From Lachnospiraceae bacterium (GTDB taxonomy: Bacteria; Bacillota; Clostridia; Lachnospirales; Lachnospiraceae), in NCBI GenBank assembly GCA_017546025.1, contig JAFYYS010000016.1, positions 1-41,370 of the forward strand: a stretch of 41,370 nt of DNA. The letters are read 5' to 3'. The stretch's first letter is position 1. Every line of letters starts with the position of its first letter. A program made the translations under genes and the position numbers. Of this stretch, positions 27,981 to 34,824 are shown piece after piece. The notes under the pieces were generated by a model. That model ran no database searches and was not told the DNA's origin. It was given only the letters and a program-made list of their open reading frames with translations.

Positions 27981-29750
27981 CTATCGAATGATCTGATATC
28001 CGGCGAACTGGCCGACACCGGCGCGGGTGCGGAACACGGCCGTTCCGTCCTTTTCGGTGTACAGCGGCTCAATCGTGAAGTCTCTTCTGAAGAACGACGG
28101 CGCGTTCAGCATCTTAAGTCCCTTAGCATCTTTGATGCGGATCGTCACTTCTGTATCCTTTGCCTGCGACGTCACATACGGATAGATGACAAATGTGTCA
28201 TTGTCGTACGGGAACAGGCTGATGCCGGAGGGACCTTCAAGCGTGATGCCATTTACCATAAACTCGGCACGCATCCGGTTGAACGCTCCCTCGGGAAGCT
28301 TGTACAAATCAGGGAAGGAGTCCGGAACGACAAGCGTCAGCATCTGGCCGTCGCCGTACGTGTCGCGGCCGAGAAGCATGTAGCTCTCTTCGTTCTTTCT
28401 TGCCTTCACAAGCGCGCCCCAGGTCGCATTGTTTCTGAACTCGAGAACGGGAACGGTCACGGAGGACGCTCCGACGCTCTCCCGGAAACCGAAGCCGCGA
28501 ACCGGTTCCGCCAGGAACTCATTCACGCTCACAACGCGTCCGCGGTAACGGATGGAGGTCAGCCGTTCGATACCCTCGCCGAGCATTTCGGTAACGAAGC
28601 CGGACGTCACGATTGCCTTGCCGCCTGCTGCCACGTAGGCTTCCAGCTTATCAAGAATGTCCTCATCGTACGTCGACGAAGCGGTTAACAGCATGGTCGG
28701 CGCATCGTTCTCGAAATACGGTGTCGTGCGAATCGGGAAGCCGCACATGCCGAGGAAATCCTGCACGTTGTCCTCGCCCTGCGAAGCGTTCGGAATGTAG
28801 CACGGGATTCCGACCGGTGCGCCGAGGCCGTCCATCAGCTCGTCAAGCTTCTCAAGCTGACAGCCGAGTGCGGGAATCAGCGGACTTCCGACAAGCGACT
28901 GGAAGCAGAACATCATCAGTTCCTTCGGCTTCGAGAAGCAGGTCAGATAAGCCTGCTCGAGATAGTAATCCATGACGGGACAGCTGTACGGATCAAACCA
29001 TCCGCCGCCGTTTCCGCCCGGAAGCATCTGCTCCATGTACGTCATCAGCGAATAGGAAAGATACCGCGGCAGATGCTGGTCGGTATGCAGCGGATCTCTC
29101 GTCTCCGTGCCGGTGTAAATGCCGTCGAACATATCCTTCTGGGACATCGGGTCATAACCGGTCTCCTGATAGGATTCCATCCAGTTCGGGTATTTGATGA
29201 TGACCTTGCAGTTCGGATTGACTGCCTTTGCGGCGTCAATCATATATTCCTTCGAAATCTTCTGAAGCAGATTTACGCGGTAGCCCTGCCAGCTGCCGTC
29301 CTCGATGCCGTTCTCCTCGTTGTAGCGGTCGCGTCCCTTGCGGCACGCCTCACACGTACAGTTCGAGAAGAAGAAATCGTCAATCAGAATCGAATCAAAA
29401 ACCTTCGCGCTCAGTTCCACTGCCTTCTTCAGCGTGGCGAGCATCTTCGGGTCGTTATAGCAAAACGTATCGAAAAGTCTCTGCTTCGGCTTGTCCCCCT
29501 CGGGTGTCGGAATGGCAGTCGTGATGCCGCCCTCAACGCGGATGCCTGCTTTCTCAAACGTCTCCTTCACCATCCGCACCTGCTCCTCCGTCGCGAAATC
29601 GCCGCCGCGGAAGGCTTCCACATATACCTTATCAAGCTTCATATACCGGTTGAACCACGCGATGTCCTGCTCCAGCTTTTCGCGTGTCGCCTTGACGGTT
29701 CCGCCGGCTACGAAGAACGTCGTCAGTGCAAAATTTCTGTAATTTCCCAT
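27981..29750 (-). CDS. Glycosidase-like TIM-barrel protein, unknown specificity
   Basis: 589 residues from ATG 29748-29750, set by GGAAGGAG; an earlier in-frame start at 29801 lies within the promoter. The first part looks like a beta/alpha barrel (KVYVEAFRGGDFATEEQVRM; SILIDDFFFSNCTCEACRKG; NCKVIIKYPNWMES), resembling hypothetical glycoside hydrolases. The middle (APTMLLTASSTYDEDILDKL, AAGGKAIVTSGFV) resembles the amidotransferase-like domain of GH42-type enzymes. The C-terminus is beta-rich. No signal peptide, so it is cytoplasmic. The paired Cys in CTCEAC may bind metal. I cannot name the substrate. It has its own promoter behind the Re-citrate synthase gene. Confidence 0.6.
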   Translation of the reverse strand: MGNYRNFALTTFFVAGGTVKATREKLEQDIAWFNRYMKLDKVYVEAFRGGDFATEEQVRMVKETFEKAGIRVEGGITTAIPTPEGDKPKQRLFDTFCYNDPKMLATLKKAVELSAKVFDSILIDDFFFSNCTCEACRKGRDRYNEENGIEDGSWQGYRVNLLQKISKEYMIDAAKAVNPNCKVIIKYPNWMESYQETGYDPMSQKDMFDGIYTGTETRDPLHTDQHLPRYLSYSLMTYMEQMLPGGNGGGWFDPYSCPVMDYYLEQAYLTCFSKPKELMMFCFQSLVGSPLIPALGCQLEKLDELMDGLGAPVGIPCYIPNASQGEDNVQDFLGMCGFPIRTTPYFENDAPTMLLTASSTYDEDILDKLEAYVAAGGKAIVTSGFVTEMLGEGIERLTSIRYRGRVVSVNEFLAEPVRGFGFRESVGASSVTVPVLEFRNNATWGALVKARKNEESYMLLGRDTYGDGQMLTLVVPDSFPDLYKLPEGAFNRMRAEFMVNGITLEGPSGISLFPYDNDTFVIYPYVTSQAKDTEVTIRIKDAKGLKMLNAPSFFRRDFTIEPLYTEKDGTAVFRTRAGVGQFAGYQIIR

Positions 29751-29786
29751 ACAATAAACTCCTTCCCGGTCGTAAGACCTGCGCTT

Positions 29787-29815
29787 ATTGTAAAATGCCA
29801 CCGCAACGATTTCAA
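29787..29815 (-). promoter_or_regulatory. Promoter of the glycosidase-like gene
   Basis: On the minus strand TTGAAA (29810-29815), 17-bp spacer, TACAAT (29787-29792). The leader is about 30 nt. Confidence 0.72.
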
Positions 29816-29859
29816 TGGCATAAATCGTATTCGCCGATTTTGTTTTTGTCGCATTTTTC

Positions 29860-31230
29860 TCATATGCAGGATGACAGGGAAAGATACCGCTGCGTCAGTT
29901 CCTCCTCACTGATGACCGTAATCCGGCCGCCGTCATACTCGGAGGTTACCCAGTCGTAAATGGATGTGATGACGGGGTCGTTTTTTGCAAGGGGCTGCTC
30001 GCCGCGCACTTTGCGGTACTCATTGACCCAGAACGCCACGCCCGCGACACCCGAGGTGCTCGAGATGGAAACCTTCGGCGGACGATTGAGAAGTGCGCCG
30101 GTGTCGAAGATGTTGTAAATCTCCGGATTCTTCATCATGCCGTCCGCGTGGATGCCCGCGCGGGTGAGGTTGAAGTTGGCGCCCACAAACGGCGTCATCG
30201 GCGGGATCTCGTAGTTCGTCTCCTGCTTAATGTACTCCGCGATTTCCGTAATCACCTGCGTGTTCATGCCGTTTAAGTGACCGCGAAGCGACGCATACTC
30301 AAAAACCATCGCCTCAAGCGGCACATTGCCGGTACGCTCGCCGATGCCGAGGAGCGAGCAGTTGACGCCGGCGGCACCGTACATCCAGGCCGTCGTCGCA
30401 TTTACCACGCCCTTATAAAAATCGTTGTGGCCGTGCCACTCAATCATTTCGGACGGTACGTCGGAATAGTGCTGCAAACCGTAAATGATGCCCGAAACGC
30501 TTCTCGGGAGCGCCGCGCCCGGATAAGGCACGCCGTAGCCCATCGTGTCACAGGCACGGATCTTAATCGGAACACCGCTTTCTTTCGAAAGGTCCATCAG
30601 CCGGTTGGCGAACGGAACGACAAATCCGTAGAAATCCGCTCTTGTGATGTCCTCAAAATGGCATCTCGGGCGAAGCCCCGCCTCAATGCAGTCCGAAACG
30701 ATGCCGAGGTATTTGTCAAGCGCCTGGCTGCGGGTGAGTCCCATTTTCTCAAAGATATGGTAATCGGAGCAGCTCACGAGGATTCCGGTTTCCTTGACGC
30801 CGATTGACTTCACAAGCTCAAAATCTTTTTTGTTGGCGCGGATCCAGGTCGTGATCTCCGGGAAACGGTACCCGAGCTCCATGCAGCGCTCAATCGCCTT
30901 CCTATCCTTTTCCGAATACGCGAAGAACTCTGTCTGCCTTATCATTCCGTTTGGTCCGCCGAGCTTATTCAACAACTTATATATGTGAACCATCTGATCG
31001 GTCGTATAGGGTGCACGGGACTGCTGCCCGTCGCGGAACGTTGTATCGGTAATGAAGATGTCCTCCGCCATCTGCTCCGGAACGCGCCGGTAGTTGAACG
31101 CAATCTTGGGCGTCTCGGTGTAAGGGAACATTTCACGGAACAATTCCGGTTTCTCCACGTCCTGTAATTGATACGAATAAGGATCCTGCTCTAACTTGTA
31201 TGTTTTGGTGCTGAGTGTCAAATCACGCAT
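29860..31230 (-). CDS. Re-citrate synthase homologue (homocitrate/isopropylmalate synthase family)
   Basis: 456 residues. DRE-TIM barrel enzyme with DTTFRDGQQSRAPYT (metal and acetyl-CoA site), GGPNGMIRQTEFFAY, ETGILVSCSDYHIFEKMGL, RCHFEDITRADFYGFVVP, EWHGHNDFYKGVVN (HxH metal ligands) and LLGIGERTGNVPLEAMVFEY. These blocks, including the extra residues around SCSDYHIF, fit from memory the clostridial Re-face citrate synthase group rather than LeuA. The reaction would be oxaloacetate + acetyl-CoA to citrate, feeding glutamate synthesis in anaerobes lacking the usual Si-type enzyme. ATG 31228-31230 follows GAGGAGG. It is divergent from a LysR regulator with overlapping promoters. A 2-isopropylmalate or homocitrate synthase role is the alternative. 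Confidence 0.82.
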   Translation of the reverse strand: MRDLTLSTKTYKLEQDPYSYQLQDVEKPELFREMFPYTETPKIAFNYRRVPEQMAEDIFITDTTFRDGQQSRAPYTTDQMVHIYKLLNKLGGPNGMIRQTEFFAYSEKDRKAIERCMELGYRFPEITTWIRANKKDFELVKSIGVKETGILVSCSDYHIFEKMGLTRSQALDKYLGIVSDCIEAGLRPRCHFEDITRADFYGFVVPFANRLMDLSKESGVPIKIRACDTMGYGVPYPGAALPRSVSGIIYGLQHYSDVPSEMIEWHGHNDFYKGVVNATTAWMYGAAGVNCSLLGIGERTGNVPLEAMVFEYASLRGHLNGMNTQVITEIAEYIKQETNYEIPPMTPFVGANFNLTRAGIHADGMMKNPEIYNIFDTGALLNRPPKVSISSTSGVAGVAFWVNEYRKVRGEQPLAKNDPVITSIYDWVTSEYDGGRITVISEEELTQRYLSLSSCI

Positions 31231-31254
31231 ATCCGCTGCCTCCTCAAAAAATCT

Positions 31255-31290
31255 TTTACAAGTATACGCAGATATGTTATGATTTGTAAA
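31255..31290. promoter_or_regulatory. Overlapping divergent promoters of the Re-citrate synthase and LysR genes
   Basis: Plus strand (LysR): TTTACA 31255-31260, 17-bp spacer, TATGAT 31278-31283. Minus strand (synthase): TTTACA 31285-31290, 18-bp spacer, TATACT 31261-31266. The two promoters occupy the same 36 bp, so polymerase binding is mutually exclusive. A dyad ATTCGA-TTT-TCGAAT follows at about 31315-31329 in the LysR leader, a candidate LysR-type site. Confidence 0.75.
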
Positions 31291-31353
31291 ATGAATAATT
31301 ACGATAGTATTAATTCGATTTTCGAATCGTTTATGATGGAAAAGGAGACGTCC

Positions 31354-32202
31354 ATGGATATTGAAAGCTTAAAAACCGTAATCACGCTTGCTTCTACTAA
31401 GAGTTTTACCCGGACGGCAAATCAGATGTTCGTCGCCCAGTCGACAGTGACCAACCGGATCAACGAACTCGAGAAAGAACTGAAACTGAAGCTTTTTAAC
31501 CGAACCAACAAAACGGTCGAGCTGACGCCGGACGGCGAGCGCTTCCGCCTGTACGCGGAACAGGTGCTCGAACTGACGCAGACGTCTCTTGCCGAGATTG
31601 CGAACACCCGTCATTTCGAGAATCACCTGCGGATCGGAAGCGCGGATTCCATCTACGAAGGCCACCTTGCGCCGCTCATTCTCGATTACCGAAAAAAACA
31701 CCCAACCGATTCCCTGAAGATTTCCATCGGTCTTTCGAATCATTTGATTGACCAGCTTCAGAGTGATCTGTTGGATGTCGTATTTACCTACTTACCGCTC
31801 AATAAAAGCAGTTATAACTGTGACATTTTCCGCCGCGACGAGCTCAAACTCGTGACTGACATTCACAACGAAACGCACAAGGACGGGATCACGCAGCAGG
31901 AACTCATCAACGAGCCGTACCTGATGTGTAACTTCGCCCTGCAGGACGTCGGCCAGTACATCCGCAAGCTCTTCCCGCGCTTCCATCAGTTTGAACTCGA
32001 GATTGACGACTGCATGAAGATTGTGCCCTACCTGCTCGGGCAGGCGAATTATACGTTCCTGCCGCAGGATATGGCGGACGCGCACATCCGAGAGGGCAAG
32101 CTACGCGAGGTGAAGCTGCTTGATTTCCGCACGCCTGTCATTAACAGCTATATCATTTACCGGAAAGACAAGGCGAAGCTGCTGCGCAACTTAATCTCCT
32201 AG
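31354..32202 (+). CDS. LysR family transcriptional regulator
   Basis: 282 residues from ATG 31354, which has AAAGGAG 6 nt upstream; an earlier in-frame ATG at 31279 overlaps the promoter. The N-terminal winged helix-turn-helix is MDIESLKTVITLASTKSFTR followed by TANQMFVAQSTVTNRINELE. The C-terminal effector domain (LRIGSADSIYEGHLAPLILD onward) is a periplasmic-binding-like fold. It is divergent from the Re-citrate synthase gene and probably controls it, with effector perhaps a TCA or glutamate-family metabolite. Its stop overlaps the convergent hydrolase gene by 4 nt. Confidence 0.93.
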   Translation: MDIESLKTVITLASTKSFTRTANQMFVAQSTVTNRINELEKELKLKLFNRTNKTVELTPDGERFRLYAEQVLELTQTSLAEIANTRHFENHLRIGSADSIYEGHLAPLILDYRKKHPTDSLKISIGLSNHLIDQLQSDLLDVVFTYLPLNKSSYNCDIFRRDELKLVTDIHNETHKDGITQQELINEPYLMCNFALQDVGQYIRKLFPRFHQFELEIDDCMKIVPYLLGQANYTFLPQDMADAHIREGKLREVKLLDFRTPVINSYIIYRKDKAKLLRNLIS

Positions 32203-32744
32203 CGGAAAATGCCATCCTGCCCCAGCTCAACATATCTGACGCCGAGCGCGCTCAGCCTCTTTCGCATTTTCTGCACTTTCTTGTCGGGGAAACGCCTGCC
32301 GATGCAGTCCGTAAGCATCGTCACCTTAAGTCCCGCCTTGACGGCGCCCTTCGCGGTCGCCCCGACGCAGCCGCACTCGTCAAGCCCGCACAAAACCAGT
32401 TCAGTGTACCCCGCTGCTGCCACTTGCTCGCGAAACGCTTTCGCGGAAAATGTGTCGGAGAAATACTTTTCAAAAACCTTATCCGAGACGACGTCCACTT
32501 TGCCGTAAATCTCCGCGCCGGGCGTGCCCTTGATCGTGAAGCCGATGAATGCGCGGTTCGTGATGAGGTTCTGGAAAACCTGCTTCACATAAAGGACGTC
32601 ACAGCCCTTCTCCCGATACACGGCAATTGCCCTGTTGACCGAAGTCACCAGGGCATCCGTATCGTAGGAAAACATCTTCTTTCGATTCTCGCGCAGGTAA
32701 TCTTCCTGCATGTCGATTACAACAAGTGCGGTTTTGTCAGACAT
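32199..32744 (-). CDS. Isochorismatase-like cysteine hydrolase
   Basis: 181 residues. ALVVIDMQEDYL carries the catalytic Asp (D11), SDKVFEKYFSDTF the Lys, and LCGLDECGCVGATAKGAVKA the nucleophilic Cys of the Asp-Lys-Cys triad. Members hydrolyse amides such as nicotinamide or ureidomalonate, or isochorismate; which one is not evident here. ATG 32742-32744 has AGAGGAT upstream. It follows the P-loop kinase gene by 20 nt. Confidence 0.88.
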   Translation of the reverse strand: MSDKTALVVIDMQEDYLRENRKKMFSYDTDALVTSVNRAIAVYREKGCDVLYVKQVFQNLITNRAFIGFTIKGTPGAEIYGKVDVVSDKVFEKYFSDTFSAKAFREQVAAAGYTELVLCGLDECGCVGATAKGAVKAGLKVTMLTDCIGRRFPDKKVQKMRKRLSALGVRYVELGQDGIFR

Positions 32745-32764
32745 AAGGCGTTATCCTCTCTTCG

Positions 32765-33280
32765 TCACATCTTCGGATAGCTCTCAATAAACTTCCTGAT
32801 GATTCCTGCCGTCTCATCAATCGTCTGGTTCGTGTTGTCGATGACGAGCGGAAATTTGCCTTTGTTCCTGCGGAACCACTGATTGTAACCGATGTGCGGC
32901 TCAATCTTATCATCGGACGTAAAGCCTCTCTCCGCCGGTCTGGCGCGAAGTCTTTCCCAAATCGCCTCGTCGGTCGGATTCAGGATGATAAACACCGTCA
33001 AATCCACCCCTTCGGGCAGGACATGCTTTTCGATGAAATCCTGCGGATTCGTGCAGGAAACGAAGATCAGATCCCGTCCCGCAGCGCGCTTCACAGCCTC
33101 CGCGATACAGTCGTCGTGGTACTTGGATTCGTGATCCGTTCCCGCATAATCCCACCAGTTGAAGCCGACCTCATCAATGTCGATGCAGGCGTACCGCGCC
33201 GGATCCATGATCTCCGTAAGCGCGTCCTTCATTGTTGATTTGCCGGAGCCGCACGGCCCGCTGATCATAAACAGTCTCAT
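32765..33280 (-). CDS. P-loop kinase-like NTPase
   Basis: 171 residues from ATG 33278-33280, which has AAGGAG upstream; the frame extends to 33319 but without SD. Walker A is GPCGSGKST at residues 8-16. IDIDEVGFNWWDYAG, DLIFVSCTNPQDF and LVIDNTNQTIDE resemble the AAA/zeta-like small kinases that phosphorylate nucleosides, sugars or antibiotics. Substrate unknown. It is probably cotranscribed with the hydrolase downstream. Confidence 0.78.
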   Translation of the reverse strand: MRLFMISGPCGSGKSTMKDALTEIMDPARYACIDIDEVGFNWWDYAGTDHESKYHDDCIAEAVKRAAGRDLIFVSCTNPQDFIEKHVLPEGVDLTVFIILNPTDEAIWERLRARPAERGFTSDDKIEPHIGYNQWFRRNKGKFPLVIDNTNQTIDETAGIIRKFIESYPKM

Positions 33281-33358
33281 AATAATTCTCCTTAGTCTCG
33301 CATCTGCGCACCGATGCACTTTCCAAAGCAGCGATACGCCAATGCATCTGCCTGACGA

Positions 33359-34105
33359 TCATCTCCGGATAATCGTACAATCCTTCACGTACTCGCCGTA
33401 CTTGCTCATAAAGTCTCTGAGTTCTTCCTCCTCGGTAATCCAGATGATTACCCAGGCAGTCTCAATACCGAGATTCTCGTATACCTTGTGACGATGGTTA
33501 CCGTCATTCAACTCAAACTCTCCGTCCACATAGTGAACGATCATCGGCGGCATCTCCTTACCTTCCTCCACTGCCTTCGTGATCTCGGAAAGCTTGTGCT
33601 CCCACCAGCCCTTATCGATTCGGTATTTCATGTCCTCCTCGGGACCCGCACACCGGTGAAAAAGATTGATCGGGAACTGCGCCGGGCTGATGAAATAACG
33701 GTCAAACAGTTTCAATCCGTCTGAGAAAGGAATGTTTCGTCCCTCCTCGTTTAAATACAGATGAACCCATGCGTCCATCTTCTCTTCCCTGCCATATTCC
33801 ATTGCGGATGCAAGCGTCGCACTATACTTTAGCATAGTAACCTCCTTCTTACTGTAAACAATTCGTTTGATCGTATCGTAAGAAAGCGAATACTCCTCCA
33901 TCAGCGCTTCAATTGTCTTTCCATTCTGAAAAGCGTCCCGGATTGCGGCGTTGCGCTCGCGGATATACTGCTGATATCCCGAGGTCTCCCCCCAGTCCTT
34001 CTTCTCTACACCGGCCGGAATGTAGATGGTCTCGCCGGAAACATACTTCTGAATCTGCCGAAGCAGCTTCTCGGGAAAGACGTCTTTTGCGTTTCTGTAC
34101 TTCAT
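33359..34105 (-). CDS. CD3324-type HTH domain fused to a ParB-like domain
   Basis: 248 residues. Residues 1-90 match the small CD3324/Mor-like DNA-binding family (MKYRNAKDVFPEKLLRQIQK, PAGVEKKDWGETSGYQQYIR, HTH IEALMEEYSLSYDTIKRIVY), normally a complete protein of about 90 residues. Residues 91-248 end in a ParB/Srx-like fold: PMIVHYVDGEFELNDGNHRH, where DGNHR resembles the ParB nucleotide-binding motif. M91 (33833-33835) is preceded at 5 nt by AAGGAGG (33841-33847), so the second domain may also be made alone. ATG 34103-34105 has AAAGGAG. No frameshift is seen at the junction. Confidence 0.78.
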   Translation of the reverse strand: MKYRNAKDVFPEKLLRQIQKYVSGETIYIPAGVEKKDWGETSGYQQYIRERNAAIRDAFQNGKTIEALMEEYSLSYDTIKRIVYSKKEVTMLKYSATLASAMEYGREEKMDAWVHLYLNEEGRNIPFSDGLKLFDRYFISPAQFPINLFHRCAGPEEDMKYRIDKGWWEHKLSEITKAVEEGKEMPPMIVHYVDGEFELNDGNHRHKVYENLGIETAWVIIWITEEEELRDFMSKYGEYVKDCTIIRR

Positions 34106-34201
34106 CGTATCCGCTCCTTTCTCTTACAAAGCATACGATACTATGCCGGCCGCCGAAGTAATATACCGCGATTGTTTATAACCGTTCTCTACACAAACCT
34201 C

Positions 34202-34705
34202 TCAAAGCTTCTTCGCGTAGTACTCCACATTGATCACCGTGCCGTCGGGATACGTCTCGGTGTCGGTCTTCACGAATTCCGCAAAGCCGTAGTGCGCATA
34301 GATCTGCTTGTTGACGACCTCCTCCGGCTCGACACCGACGGTCACTCTCTCGTACCCGCGCGTACGCAGGTCCTCGATCATATATGCAAACAATTTCGAA
34401 AAATACCCTTTCCCGCGGTACGGAGGGTTCGTCCGAAACGCGCACAGATACGCGGTCGTCTCGTCGATCAGCCCCTCGGCATCCTCGTCCGGGTCCGGCT
34501 TGATAAACGCCGTCGCCTCGCAGATGATCTCCCCGTTCAAAAGGCCGTAGTACGGCAGCGTCCTTCCCTCGCGGCGGTTCGCAAGCGCCCCTTCCTTCCA
34601 CACGATCCAGTTGCCCGGATCGTCGGCGTGCCGCGCGATCTCGTATTCCCATTTTCGCTCCATATCCGTAAGCGTTGCGATCCTGCAGATAAATGCGTTT
34701 TCCAT
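34202..34705 (-). CDS. GNAT family N-acetyltransferase
   Basis: 167 residues. The acetyl-CoA motif is TNPPYRGKGYFSKLFAYMIE (R-G-K-G-Y form), with VTVGVEPEEVVNKQIYAHYG and FAEFV as the usual C-terminal strands. ATG 34703-34705 follows GGGGGTG. It has its own promoter. Substrate is not evident. Confidence 0.87.
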   Translation of the reverse strand: MENAFICRIATLTDMERKWEYEIARHADDPGNWIVWKEGALANRREGRTLPYYGLLNGEIICEATAFIKPDPDEDAEGLIDETTAYLCAFRTNPPYRGKGYFSKLFAYMIEDLRTRGYERVTVGVEPEEVVNKQIYAHYGFAEFVKTDTETYPDGTVINVEYYAKKL

Positions 34706-34725
34706 GCCATCACCCCCTGAAGAAT

Positions 34726-34753
34726 ATTATACCCGAAATATTGTCTATATCAA
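34726..34753 (-). promoter_or_regulatory. Promoter of the GNAT gene at 34202-34705
   Basis: On the minus strand TTGATA (34748-34753), 16-bp spacer, TATAAT (34726-34731). Confidence 0.65.
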
Positions 34754-34768
34754 GGAAATGTCTACAGA

Positions 34769-34801
34769 AAAACCGAGGCCGGAACTCTCCGACCTCGGTT
34801 T
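34769..34801 (-). terminator. Terminator of the KaiC-like/ATP-grasp gene
   Basis: AAACCGAGG pairs with CCTCGGTTT, with an inner CGG/CCG extension, followed on the minus strand by TTTTTC. Confidence 0.82.
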
Positions 34802-34824
34802 CACCATGACACTGTCCTGCGCAC

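Noticed and set aside
31279-31353. Longer LysR start at 31279
   Set aside because: It overlaps the promoter -10 and the real HTH begins at MDIESL with its own SD.
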